Shown here: positions 34,947 to 46,018 of the stretch, piece after piece
How positions within the stretch are numbered: position 1 is the first letter of the stretch
How the letters are laid out: each line of letters opens with the position of its first letter
Source: Trichuris trichiura
Lineage: Eukaryota; Nematoda; Enoplea; Trichinellida; Trichuridae
Direction of reading: 5' to 3'
Length of the DNA: 64,000 nucleotides
Assembly (NCBI GenBank): GCA_037903355.1
Contig: JBAJFE010000004.1
Span: forward strand, 4,944,001-5,008,000
Notes under the pieces: generated by a model
Told to the model about the DNA's origin: nothing
Seen by the model: only the letters and a program-made list of their open reading frames with translations
Database searches by the model: none
Made by a program: the position numbers and the translations under genes

Positions 34947-34968
34947 CTCAGTCAGTCCCAGTTCAGCG

Positions 34969-34974
34969 AATAAA
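34969..34974 (+). terminator. Poly(A) signal of RMND1
   Basis: AATAAA 23 bp after the RMND1 stop codon. Confidence 0.55.
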
Positions 34975-35439
34975 ATTGTGGTTGATTATTTTTGAAATCA
35001 CTTTGACGATATGATCAATATGGCGAACTTGCAAAGTGAAGATGTCTGTTATTGTTGTTGTTTATTCATTCTGGGGCATAACTGTTATAATTTTAAGATT
35101 GTCCATGGAGATCTCTTGGAAACAGTTGTAGAGCAGGTTTAGCATTTTTTCTCTGGCATTAAAGATGTACATTTTTATTCAAATGTTTTACCCTCAGCAT
35201 CGATGATTAAGGAATAGGCCATATTGGTTGGAAGGGAGCAGCTGACGTTGCCGCAGATCACATTGCCTCATCAATCAGTTTGACGCACGGAAGTTAGATA
35301 GTTACCGCTTGTCCATCGCTGTTTGGCCACCGTCCATGCGTCATTTCTTCTATCTGCAACGACTTTGAGTTATCTCGCTTTCACTTCGACCTCGATTCTC
35401 TGATATTCTCCTGCAACCGATGTTCACTGCTTTGGTTTC

Positions 35440-35960
35440 ATGTGCATCTCAGAATTTTGAATGGCCTCAACTCCCAAATTGTCTTCAATACGATATGATT
35501 CGATAGGTTGGAAGGGTGGACATCCCAAACGGTCGAAATTGAGAATTTATAGAAGCTTAGAAAGGAGCGCAATATTAAATAGGTCGGAGCATCAAAGAGC
35601 CTCATATTCTTTGAGGCTGAAGTTCTGAAAGTGCCACGATACCAAATGATTCTTGAGGACCAAGTGGTCGAATTCTCGTGACTTCAGAATCCTGAATGAG
35701 CCGAAACCTTGAACTTGTCTGAATACTGATTGAGTCGAACATTTGAATGGGTTTGAAGTCCAAGAAGCCTAGAATTTTGAATGGTTCAAGAGCTTGAGTG
35801 AACCGACATCTGAAAAGGTTGGAATGACGAGTGGGCTGTTATCCCGAATGTGTAAAAATCTTGAATAGTTTTTGATCGTGAATAGGTTGAAATGCTCAAT
35901 TAATCGAGACTGAGAGAATCTAAATCTCGAATGATCAGAATTCCTGATGGAGTTAATAAG
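35440..35960. repeat. Degenerate short repeats rich in GAATNNTTGAATGG-like units
   Basis: Units such as GAATTTTGAATGGCCTCAA, GAATTTTGAATGGTTCAAG, GAATCCTGAATGAGCCGAA and GTGAATAGGTTGAAATG recur roughly every 20-40 bp with variable spacing. It looks like an old minisatellite. Confidence 0.5.
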
Positions 35961-36339
35961 AAACAATAAAAAAATAGCCTACAATAAGCCGATGTTTTTT
36001 CCCATGTTGATCTGGTCCTTTATATAAAGCTCTCAGTATTTTTGTTCATTTCTATAATTTACCATACTATTTTTCGGTTTCTGCGTTTTATTTTTCCTTA
36101 ACCTTTTGCTATTTGGTTGCGTCATTTGATCTTTTCCGTTTTGGGCCGCGATGCCTGAAAAACGGAGGTACCTTTACGGCAAGAATGCGACCAATTGTGT
36201 CTGCTGGAAGCAGTACATTTCGATGTGCACATTTCAACACCTACGCTGTGGTTTACAGCCGTTTCGTACTAATCGAGTCCTACTGTCTCCAATTTGCAGA
36301 CTTCTTCTTTTCGCTCAAGACAGAGGCCATTATGTTTCT

Positions 36340-36700
36340 TCCGTCATCTTTCCAAGGTTTCTTTTCCGACGTGCTTTCTTTTTCACGGTGCCAAGTTTGC
36401 CGACATGAAATTATCTTGTTTCCCGGGGCTTCCTCTTCATGCAATACTTTTCCTACGAGTAAGTTTTCATTGGTCCGCGACGTCTTTTATCAAGTCTTTC
36501 ACCACCGAACAGTGTCGTTTAAGCACCTTCCATGGTGCACCATGTTTCCAAGGCCTGCTTCTAGTGTCGGCTTCGTTTACAGGACATGATGTTTATTCAT
36601 TGCTTCTTACCCGTGTAATTTGTTTTCAAGGGTTACCTTTCTATGCTATGCGCCATGCTTTTCACATATCTAACTTTCCTTGGATCATGCCCTTGCATCG
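36340..36700. repeat. Degenerate repeats around TTTCCAAGG / TTTCAAGGG
   Basis: Phrases of the type TTTCCAAGG-cTTCC-TGC recur near 36350, 36420, 36547 and 36630 at 50-100 bp spacing. The ORFs in this block (36113-36710) are probably by-products of the repeats. Confidence 0.35.
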
Positions 36701-39335
36701 GACTACATGAAAGCGTTTTCATTGGCAAGCGATAATTTGGCTTATCGATTCGAGAATTCCGGTGATCATGTGCTCCGAAGGTGCCAGCCCAGCACATGGT
36801 AGGTATGCATCTGCCCATTGGGCTGCATTTTTCCACCTGGAATGGATGCGTTGTGATCAAATCAAGGAAGTACGATTCTATGTGCTCCCTTTTTTTGTAA
36901 TTCTTCGCTTCTGATTCCTATAGAGTAAGTTTTCATTTGCGTTATGTATTCGATTATCCGAAGCAATTGTTGCAGGTGGTAACTTAGGCCAACGAAATAT
37001 CCTTGATCAAAGTGACTTGTTTTGCATTTTAGTTCTTCCCATAGATTTTGTTTTTATTTAGTCAGCTTTATTTTCAAACATATCCTGAAAAGGTTTACGC
37101 AATGGTTAATCACTGAGTTCATATCCAAAGTTCCTCCAGATTACTTTCCTTTCCGGTAATTTTTATAAAATCACTTGTGTTACCGAGAAATGCACAAATT
37201 TAATACTTGTTAATATGCATTCAGGTTCTACCAAGGTCACACACAGACTGTAATTGAAATAATGGCGTTACCGTTGCAGAACGTGGTGCCCTACGTGACG
37301 AGTCGATTGCCGATAAAGACTAAGCTCAATCAATCCTTTGTGAGCCTTTTCGCATGCCTTCGTTTTAGCTGACATAGGCCGTTATCTATCGCGCAGCCAA
37401 TTATCTCGGATGGTCCAAAAAGAAACGTGTGTGCCTGTTGCAGGCAGATGTCAGGTAGTCTCGCTTTTGTTTCGTTTTCCTATTGTCGTTCGTCTCTCCT
37501 TCTCTACCCTCGTTTCCCTTCATCTGTTTTATTCCTCTAGTAAAATCCTGCATTCTTCTCTGTGTTGTAAAACGCTAAAAACCGTCTGACTTGGGTTACC
37601 ATTTGGCCCTCTGTTGATTACAGTGACAATTACCCGTTTCCAAACGTAACCAGCGGAAAACTGATTCCAGTATTAAATTTTGAAAGCAGAAACAAGTATT
37701 AATTATGTAAAGCATAGTTTCTTAACCGTTTCTCTCTGTGGCGACCTTGCGATTTACAATTTCTCCCCGCTGATTCTTAAGGTTCTGTGGCCCCTCCTCC
37801 AATGTAAGTCCTTTGCGTCATTTCATCGCTGGGACAGCTCCACAAAGATAGTTGAGGAGCAGGAAATGCAGATTCCACGACCACTAGTTTCTACGTGATG
37901 GTCCATCCGCCTTTTGGCACCGGTTATCGCTGAAGTGACGGTGCTGAAGGATCCAAGTTCCCCCCAAACCTTCAGACTTCTATCCCCTCCAGCCCCACGG
38001 GCACTTAATTTTTAGTGAGCCCGTAAAATATTTGCCTGGTCCCCCCTTGCCAATCACTGCGCATTCTAGGGCAATTGTTTTTTCAGGATCATGAAAACCT
38101 GAGCAGATGAACTATGTTTGTAGCGAAACAAAAGATACATTGAAGATGAAACCTCATGTGCGGCCTTCATGGAAGCGATAACGCGTTTCTCCTTGGGAAA
38201 AGATAACTGCCACATCTCGAGGAAGGCGGATTTTTTACGATTAGCCAAAGGTAAATACACTTTCGTAGTTTTTCAAGTGCAGACACTAGTTCACAGTAGT
38301 AGACGCCTGTTGTGGCGGTTTAATCAGGTTTAAAAAGAAGTAAATTATTTCTTATTGCCTCTTGTACATCACCATACAGATATCATGAGCTGCCTAGGAC
38401 GAAAGTCCAGTTTAGAGAATGCTCTGGGCGACGCGTGTTTATCCAGTCATACAGGTTTTTGTTTCCTACTATCGTACAGGCTCCAGTTTTGATCACAGGT
38501 AAGAATTCGATCCAGAAAAACTTTCCGCTTAAATTCACCTGGAGCTCAGAGAAAGCGTAGCCCTCCTCAGTCTTTACATTTCACACAATTCACACGGTGT
38601 CCATTTCGGAAACTTTGTCTCACCAGCTTTGCTACTATTCAGTTATGGTAAGGAGCTGCGCTGCTAAACTTTGTGCAGTGATGTCGAACTATGCTTCAAA
38701 CGTTCTCTCGAAACTTGATTCTTTCACGAGGACTGTCAGTGTCTGCGTCTCTCCTCACAGACTGCCGTGTCTTTGATGCCTTTTGAACCAAAAATAAACC
38801 GCGCTGTTCTTACATGCATCTTCAGCTCAAGCAACAGCAGTATCCCAGTAAGCTTAGTAAGTTCAAGTTTGATCTTATTTAATGAAAAATCTGAAAACAG
38901 CTACTTTTGAAACTCGTTAAATAAAAGGTCATAAACTCATGACCACGATAGCTATTGACAATAAAGCCATGCAAACGGATCAAAAAATTTCCACGCTTCT
39001 AGTAACCAGTCAGCAACAAGGACAGTAACCTGTACGTAAGAAAACGTGCCAACACAACCGGCTGTGATAATTCTAACTTTGAGTGTCGAAATCTAATAAC
39101 GAAAATTACTTCCACAGTTTGCAGCCGAGTAGATTATTTCGAGAAGAAAAGCTCTGTGCGAGGCATTTTCTATCCTGAAATTTCTCCATGGCTTTTTCTT
39201 CTTAACGCTCGCTGCATCGGAGAAAATGAAAAGAAAAATTGTTCTCCAAAAGAGCAATGCCAAAATGGGGCCTATCAAACTGGTCGCTACACATCACTAA
39301 ACAAAGCGGTCAACTAGGAAACTATAACGAATCCT
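36701..39335. other. No gene recognised
   Basis: Contains a possible transposon end (CATAGTTTCTTAACCG at 37713 to CCAATCACTG at 38057) without matching duplications, and short ORFs without recognisable content. The 3' flank of the SET gene lies at the right. Confidence 0.3.
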
Positions 39336-40214
39336 TCAAATGCATAGCTCATCTGTATTCGAAAGATGTGCAGCTGGCTCACGAACTTGCAATGGATCCA
39401 TTTGTACTTCACTTTTACTTAAAGCATTTTTACCGTAACGGCATTCACGCTGCTTGCAAAGACATTTCGCATGCCCTTTGTAATTCCAATAGGAATCGCT
39501 GTAATCAATCGTAATCTCTTCGCTAGGCTGTATGTCTTGTCGAGAGAAAAAGCAAATTCTACTAAAACGCTGATCTTCGAAGCCAGAAAGTACACGAATT
39601 GCAAAGCAGTTTGGAACGCAGGAATGATTTACGAAACGAGAGAGATTGCCGTATGAGGAAGCATCTATGAAAGAATACGCCAACGGTTCATTTTCGGCGG
39701 AAATCATAAAAACGTAATCGTTGATATCTTCTGCAGCTATTTCCTGTTCTTCCACAAACTTGCCGGCATAGTGAAACAGGAAAGATTTAGCTGGTATGTG
39801 TTCACTAGCAAATAGTCCCCAGCCTTTGCTGCCGCAATGGCGAACGTGAAATTGAAACGTCAATGACCTCTGCGTCACTTTGTTGGCGCAATTCCTTGAG
39901 CAGGTACAACTTTCGTGGCATTCACTTATGTAGGTTGAAGTCAATGAATGGTCAGACGAACTCTCTGTCACTCCACCTTTATTGCACAATATGCTATCAA
40001 TGCTGACGTTCTTGCAACAACAACTATCGTTGAATAAACAATCTGTACCGCAACTACATCCTTTGCGAAAACGTGACGACAAGCAAGCCTCTTTCCGTAT
40101 AAGCACTGATGTTGTGTACGTAAACTTGGGCAACGCGTAAGCAGAAGAGGGGGCAAAAAGTGACACAGGGACAGGCTCTTTTCCATTGCTAATGTCACCA
40201 CACAGCTGAATCAT
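39336..40214 (-). CDS. SET-domain histone lysine methyltransferase (SETMAR/G9a-like), single exon
   Basis: 292 residues. The N terminus holds DISNGKEPVPVS, like the start of the pre-SET region in G9a/SUV39 relatives. The pre-SET zinc cluster covers about residues 53-110 (CSCGTDCLFNDSCCC, then ECHESCTCSRNCANK) with the expected cysteine spacing. The SET domain follows (about 119-240): SKGWGLFASEHIP, RFVNHSCVPN at 193-202 and EITIDYSDSYW at 233-243. The post-SET motif CLCKQREC (251-258) has the CxCx4C zinc ligands. All catalytic and zinc residues I can check are present, so an active histone H3 lysine methyltransferase acting in the nucleus is expected; the lysine is not decided. An in-frame TGA lies just upstream of the ATG, and AG sites nearby could mark an upstream exon. 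Absence of introns could mean a retrocopy. Confidence 0.9.
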   Translation of the reverse strand: MIQLCGDISNGKEPVPVSLFAPSSAYALPKFTYTTSVLIRKEACLSSRFRKGCSCGTDCLFNDSCCCKNVSIDSILCNKGGVTESSSDHSLTSTYISECHESCTCSRNCANKVTQRSLTFQFHVRHCGSKGWGLFASEHIPAKSFLFHYAGKFVEEQEIAAEDINDYVFMISAENEPLAYSFIDASSYGNLSRFVNHSCVPNCFAIRVLSGFEDQRFSRICFFSRQDIQPSEEITIDYSDSYWNYKGHAKCLCKQRECRYGKNALSKSEVQMDPLQVREPAAHLSNTDELCI

Positions 40215-40999
40215 ATTTCTGATATCTCAATAACCAAAGCACTTTTGCCAGCAATTGATTCAAAGGACGAGCAGAGAAGTTTATGGTCGATTGTTGACGA
40301 CTTAAGAGCTGAAAGAAAAAATTGTTGCGTTATAAAAGTTACCGGGAAGAAAAGTCCTTTAGCAGAATACTAACACCCTTGTCCATTTTAAGGGTTAAAA
40401 TGATTTATCTTCGAGATACACTGCATCGGTATAGATTTTCACTGTGATCTTTCCTCGACTTCTCCGTTCCCTCTAAATTCACCTGTAAAACACCAGCACA
40501 TGCATCTTCCCAACGGATGGACGAGCAAGTTGCTGTGGAAATCAGATAAAACAATGTACGTAGCTAAAGCGTTTGTATTTTACAGATTCACTTACAAGGG
40601 ATGCGAGAAGCCGCGTAAAGACCGCACTTAAAGCACTGGATTAGGACATAAAGAACAATAGTCACGCCAGTTTTTTATGCAAAAAACTAGGGACAATTCG
40701 AACCAATCAATTTTTAAATTAATTCTCAAAAACGGCAGAAATTATCCGCAAAAAAATTTACAGACTATCGTACTCCTACAATAAACGCAAGTTCATAATA
40801 CTGGTACTTTTTGTTAACACTAGGCACGTCCAACATTATTCGTAATAGTCACGTAAGTTTTCCCTTTCCATACGACAGGAACCTATTTCTTGATATGCAC
40901 AAGAAAAGCTAAAACTGCTTTTACCGCAGCACTGGAGATGGGCCTGGTCAAGTATCAAAACTTTATTTGCCAGTTCCTCAGATGGCTTGTGGAGCGGAT
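40215..40999. other. 5' flank of the SET gene and PLE tail remnant
   Basis: TTCCCAACGGATGGACGAGC at 40508 and the following tail-like sequence to about 40610 are a minus-strand PLE tail remnant. No promoter element identified. Confidence 0.4.
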
Positions 41000-41752
41000 G
41001 GTCCATCCCTATTTCACACACACTCAACAGACTACAGTCCCTATTGGACTCAGACTCCAGCTTAGGTGACAGGACCAAGCTTAATCCTTTTCAAATAGGT
41101 TAGTTTCGTTTTGTATGCGTGAGGGAAACTACTTCGGATTCCAGGAAAATTTCTTCCGACAGAATGAGGGGGCGCCAATGGAAAGTTCACTATCTCCGGA
41201 CCTTGCTGAACTGTTTATGGAACACCTAGAGGAGATAGTCTTCGAAGGGACGGACATCCCTTGGGCTCCCCGTCTGTTTAAGCGTTACGTCGGCGACATT
41301 TTTGCAATTGTCAAAAAGGGCAAGAAGAAGCTTTTTTGAAGCACCTAAACTCTATTTTTCCGAGACAAATAGCCTTTGCTATTGAAAGGGAAGTGAGCAG
41401 GAAACTTCCCTTACTGGATGTGTTGGTTCACCGAAAAGTTACGAGCTTAAGAACAACAGTATACAGGAAACCAACACGTTCAGACAGATACCTGCATTTC
41501 TCCTCACAGCACCCCATATCAGTGAAGAGAGGTGTCGTGACAGGGATGGTGGACCGCGCCGTCGCAGTCCGTGACCCAGAGTTCTTGAATTCCGAGTTAC
41601 ATCACATTGCGACGGCGTTGGAGAAAAACGGCTACCCAAAATCTTTCGTGGTTTTGACCATAGCACGAAGGTTAAACCCACCTAGTGACAGGCCGAATAG
41701 TGAGAGGAGTCCTTACCCAGTTATCACAATCCCTTACCATGTCGGCCTAGGG
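41000..41752 (+). pseudogene. PLE RT fragment, family III, catalytic motif mutated
   Basis: Close relative of the PLE at 21.9-23.9 kb. 41010-41100 corresponds to the PISHTLNRLYSLLDSDSSLG region in broken form; then REGNYFGFQENFFRQNEGAP, ESSLSPDLAELFMEHLEEIV and LFKRYVGDIFAIVKKGK. YVGD replaces the catalytic YVDD. A frameshift at about 41330 leads into the connector (KHLNSIFPRQIAFAIERE, DRYLHFSSQHPISVKRG, MVDRAVAVRDPEFLNSE) up to PYHVGLGQ at 41755. It is cut off before the endonuclease, where other sequence begins. Confidence 0.9.
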
Positions 41753-42300
41753 CAGTGATTCTCCTTTTGAAGTCCAGGAGGGCCCAAATCGCCAAGAAGG
41801 CCCTTGGGACTTTTGAGTTGCAGGGGGCACATGCCCCACCTAGGCAATCGTGTTGAAGTGCATAGAAAGGTATGGTCTGCGGGTCAGATATTGTGCCTCT
41901 CGCCTAAGAGAAAGCTGCATGCTGTTGCGCCCCGTAATTCTGATTGGATGGAAGTCAGGACCGGGGGAGGGTGGGCGAGGGGGGGGGGCAGCCGGCTCAA
42001 AGGTGAGAAAGTGAGTGTTCAACACACTATCTGGGAAACACTTTCCCCACAGAACTTTGCGCAACATTAAGACGTCCTGGCTACCTTCCGTCCTCCCGTC
42101 CAGCCAATCAGCAGCCTTGAAATCGACTAATCAGAATTGGGGAGCCCAAACGCTCAGAAACGTTCACAGGGCGGCCCTTGCAACCCTGACCTTGAGAAGC
42201 AGGCGTTACGATAACTCGAAGACAAGTGATTGTAATGCAGAACAAAGTAAGATAGCGAACAGCGACATTTGAGCTAGCTTGGAACTTTACAAGCAACTGC
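41753..42300. mobile_element. Probable hAT-type insertion (one end seen)
   Basis: CAGTGATTCTCCTTTTGAAG begins exactly where the PLE homology stops and resembles the hAT end at 31650. The block is GC-rich and unlike its surroundings. The other end and a second copy of the flank GCCTAGGG were not found, so the right limit is a guess. Confidence 0.4.
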
Positions 42301-42422
42301 GAGACAAAAGAAGCCTGAATTCTGTATTACCGCAATGAAGAAACATTGCGAAGACGACAAAACGCTGATTTATACGTTTAGTGAGAGTTCAATTCGCCCG
42401 TTGCTAAACATTTTTGAACATA

Positions 42423-42939
42423 GGGCGCTTCGTAACGGGATATTGTTTCATAGTTTTGGTAGATCTACGGATTTTCCCGTTTTTTTTGTCTAGGTTTGTA
42501 TCTGTAATTAAACGAAACAGTTGCTCTATCAACGGATATGTGAGCGATTATTAAGGAAATTGCACAGAAGCAATGCACTCAACTTTACTTCAGAGCTTCC
42601 GGAGCGCTCTACTTCCGTCGTCAGTGAGTTGGAAGAGGTGTTTACACCGAATGGGTATTAAATATGCGTACGTAACAAAAGGGACTGGGAGATCAGCGTG
42701 ACAGGCAGCAGCACTTGGTTTTATTGATGAGTGCGTCGCATGCCGTGCCTCTACGCCTTTTTCACGGTTTAGTGTGGTCATGGTAGATGTAAAAAGCCTC
42801 CTTAACCCGGCGTAGAAGTAAATGGCTCTCGCGACAGACAATCTGCGGTTGTAAGTTGAGCGGGCACAGACAAAAAGATACAGATGCCAACACAGACAAA
42901 AAACGGAAAATTCGTAGAAGATCCACCAAAACCATGTAA
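42423..42939 (-). mobile_element. PLE copy with an inverted tail at its 5' end
   Basis: The main (minus) arm carries a tail, a mutated hammerhead-like core (CTGACGA 42624-42618, GAAA changed to GGAA) and an endonuclease C terminus (LNLQPQIVCRESHLLLRRVK, EAFYIYHDHT, about 42660-42870). At its 5' end a short plus-oriented tail (TACAGATGCC to ATCCACCAAAACC) is attached inverted. The left arm reaches CCCGTTACGAAGCGCC. Flanks share CTAAACATT (42414-42422, 42940-42948). Confidence 0.72.
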
Positions 42940-42948
42940 CTAAACATT

Positions 42949-43922
42949 GTGAGATTTAAAAGACGAGTCCAATAGAACTCCATTCTTTTCTAGTAACGAG
43001 ATTATTTATATTAGAACTGAGAGGACCTCTTTCCATAGGATAAAAACGGAAGCATTCTTCTCCTGAAAACGACTTTGAACTCTATCCGCTTTAAAGAGTT
43101 CTAATATAAAAGTTGCCCAGAAAATATATCACCGCTATAAAAAGAAAAAGCACGTTATTCAGATTCTGTGAGAAAGGATCTACACTTTCATGCGAATAGC
43201 GGTTGAATAAACAGCTCATACACAGAGTAATTCCTTATTCAACGCAGTTTATTGACTAGTTTTCTGCGTCATTGTTTGCAAGTAAACGATCTTTCTGACT
43301 CTTTAAACCAATCGCCACATTCCTATAGTTTACGTGTCTCTTATAGCGCGATTTCATATTGTCACGGATGGCACCGTTACATTGCTTAACCGAGTCCCCT
43401 TCCATCTCCCGTATGAGTACCTACACATATCAGCCTAGATACGGGGGGACTAAAAAAACTGGTTTTGGAGGAGTCGTCAACGTCGTCGATGCGTTGCCTT
43501 TCAGAGAATAAAGTCATGGTAGTTACATTCATTTACCTGATTATCTCGCGTTACGTGACACACATAATGACACAATTTTCCTGGCTTTTCAACTGACGAA
43601 CTCTCGCTTTATTAAAGAACGACTAGTAATTTGTTCTGAAGTGTGCAGTATCGTACCAGTTACCTTTAACAAGTTCTGTTCACCGAACTGTGGCGGAGTG
43701 GAAACTGATACAGTATAATTAAGAAGCTAAGCGAAGGGAAGATAGGATTTGACTGCATGAATATATGATCGGTCATGCAACCAGGAGGTATGGAACAAAA
43801 TTAAAGCTGGCCCTGTGGCTGCCATATTTGATCCTCAGGATTTAATCGTCCAAAATCTAAGTGGTTCAGGATACTGGAACTAGAGATTGCGAAATTTTGA
43901 ACGCGAGCATATTCTAAATTAC
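42949..43922. other. No feature recognised
   Basis: Non-coding sequence between two PLE insertions. Confidence 0.4.
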
Positions 43923-44007
43923 TGTGTTAAGAATTGAAGGTATCTTTATTACGGCTTCTCCCGTTAAGACTTAAAGTAAAAAAATGATTTTTTTTTCTTT
44001 CCGGAGC

Positions 44008-44035
44008 TTTCAGGTCTTTCGCGACCCGTCTTCAG
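44008..44035 (-). ncRNA. Hammerhead-ribozyme-like core
   Basis: Minus strand CTGAAGA (44035-44029), stem II with GGGTC/GACCT arms, GAAA (44011-44008), then GCTCCGG. Confidence 0.58.
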
Positions 44036-44204
44036 CGGTGAGATAAAGTGTAGTGCGTGGGGTACAATTCAACTTTCATCGCTTTCCGTGGTTTTAAAAC
44101 GAGAGTTTAAAGATTTTAAAGGTTATTTCTTCTTTGTCTGTCAGCTGCCATTCCCTTACTCCTGTATTCTCATAGGGAGATTTGTCCGTGTATTTGGGCG
44201 AGCT

Positions 44205-44262
44205 TCTAGTTTTTTCTTCCATTTTTAACCCTAATTTAGGGTTAAAAATGGAAGAAAAAACC
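44205..44262. repeat. Short perfect palindrome at the dimer junction
   Basis: TTCCATTTTTAACCCTAA faces TTAGGGTTAAAAATGGAA with only a base or two between, ending beside the right-arm hammerhead-like core. This is the 5'-5' junction of the dimer after loss of part of the right arm. Confidence 0.75.
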
Positions 44263-44263
44263 G

Positions 44264-44291
44264 CTGAAGACGGGTCGCGAAAGACCTGAAA
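44264..44291 (+). ncRNA. Hammerhead-ribozyme-like core
   Basis: CTGAAGA (44264-44270), stem II with GGGTC/GACCT arms, GAAA (44288-44291), then GCTCCGGAAA. Confidence 0.58.
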
Positions 44292-44639
44292 GCTCCGGAA
44301 AGAAAGAAAAAACCTTTTTTTACTTTAAATCTTAATGGGAGAAGCCGTAATAAAGATACCTTCAATATGAAAACGCACACTCCCGTACCAAAGCACCAGG
44401 TGTGTTAAGAATTGCATATTTTCTAAGTGCAAGAAAACCTTGTCCATACAGCGAAAAAGTTGCATCAACCGTGGCGGAGGAGCAGTGGTAAGCGTATTTG
44501 GAACAAGTATAGTCAATAATTTGAAATGTCGTTCAATATAATGTAACGTCATGGTGACGCTGGACCTACGCCCGTAGTCGGAAACGAACTTTGCAATCGC
44601 AGAAACTCTAACCTTCATTTCGTTTGAAAAGGATTGCAA

Positions 44640-45175
44640 AATGAAGCCTCGGTCGCCAACCATGGAATAGACAAACTTGATCCGTTTATTTCAATAGAAA
44701 AAGCTTTAAACGTTTCAGCCGTAAAAGAATACGCAGCCCAGTGCAACAATTCTCCTCGAAACAAAGATTTTACGTCAAGAAAACAGCTAATGCCTGCGTC
44801 GAATAAAGGAAGCATTTCATATTTGACACAATTGCCCTTTGAACCGTAATCATGGCGTCAAGGTTAGTACGGTAAGTGACGTTACAAAGTGTTGTGCCCT
44901 GCTCTAAGTAGGAAATGATGTTTTGGAATAATTGGAAGTGGAATTTAAAAACTGGTTGCCTAAAAATGTTGAATAAACAACAATGAAAAAAATGGGAATT
45001 GACGAAACAGTGGAACTCTAAACACGAAGTCTTGGTTTCAAGTGAACGTCACAGACATTAAAATCTATTTGCGCGGACATCATGACTTATGAAGCGATTG
45101 TCACATGTACTCTTTTAGGTTCACCGCTGGAGACAGGTGTAGGGCAACACCGAAAGGTCCGGTTAGAGCCACATT
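44640..45175 (+). pseudogene. PLE endonuclease and tail relic
   Basis: SIEKALNVSAVKEYAAQCN at about 44690-44750 matches the EKAIQASAVVEHAAQCN block. A degenerate core follows (CTGGAGA 45127-45133, GGTGT/ACACC stem II, GAAA 45152-45155). Confidence 0.6.
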
Positions 45176-46018
45176 CTCTAACGGGATGTACTGTAAACAA
45201 AACCTTGCAAACTTTGACTTCGTGTTCCCAGTGCTAGCTGACTACTGCAGGCATTTAGGTTTTGTCATCTAACCTTGCAAGCTGAACTTTGTCATTCTCC
45301 GCAGACGATGAAACCAGAGTAGTCCCGAAAGTTACGATAGCAAAATTTACTTTTCAAAAGCCAGGCAGAGTAAAGTTTAAAAACTTAGCTTGGAACAACT
45401 CATTTCCCGTAAATTTTACAGTGCGAAAGCTACATCATTCTAGCGTAACGAAGCAAACTAATCGTGGAAGTTGTTTCTCTTTTGAATCGAGTCACGATTA
45501 ATTAACGAACACTTGTATACAAAATAACTTTGCAATGCAAGTACAGTAGAAACTCGATTATCGGAAAGCTCGGTTATTGAAATTTGGCGAGAACAATAGG
45601 TTTACAGTATGATAAACGACGTCCAAGTTGTGTCTGTTACTTCTTAAAAGGACTAGTTCAGTTTCCCGAGTACGCTGCCTCAGGCTTTCTGTTGTTTTTA
45701 CAGTCCTAGAAATCGCTTTCCAAAAAAACTACCTTTACTTTAGCAGTAGTCTGTACTTAAGCATTAAAGGGCGGTTGGTCGTGCGAGCAGTACTACAGTG
45801 TCCCAAAACAATTGCTACTTAAAAATTGCTTGCTCGTTGCGGCATTTTCTCGGTTTATTGCGTAAATTGCTAGCGTTTGAATAACTGTTTCTTCAAAATA
45901 AGCATACATTTTTTCTTTCGAAAGGTTGGTTTGTTCTGCCGAGTCACTGGCGTTTCGCACTAGTTTCTTTAGACTTTCTGACGATTGGATAGGGTTATCT
46001 TTCTCGATTTTGAACACA

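Larger units (their letters stand above)
43937..44400. mobile_element. Inverted PLE tail dimer with two hammerhead-like cores
   Basis: Arms mirror each other from TATCTTTATTACGGCTTC on the left to GAAGCCGTAATAAAGATA on the right, tails outward. About 220 bp of tail-proximal sequence lies between. The right arm reaches CTCCCGTACCAAAGCACC, the left is shorter. Flanks 43923-43936 and 44401-44414 are both TGTGTTAAGAATTG, a perfect 14-bp duplication. Confidence 0.9.

Noticed and set aside
34936..34965. tRNA-like phrase GGTTAGCTCAGTCAG
   Set aside because: It lies at the RMND1 stop and no cloverleaf can be drawn around it.
36113..36710. Overlapping plus-strand ORFs of 158 and 138 codons
   Set aside because: All frames are open over the same stretch and the DNA shows repeated TTTCCAAGG-like phrases, so openness is probably a by-product of composition. 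No known domain.
37713..38057. Possible third hAT-type element (CATAGTTTCTTAACC to CAATCACTG)
   Set aside because: The ends are poorly matched and the flanking 8-mers differ, so insertion cannot be supported.
39239..39514. Plus-strand 91-codon ORF
   Set aside because: It overlaps the antisense of the SET gene, whose domains are unambiguous.
41804..42272. ORFs in the GC-rich block after the PLE fragment
   Set aside because: No recognisable domain; the block looks like the non-coding end of a transposon.
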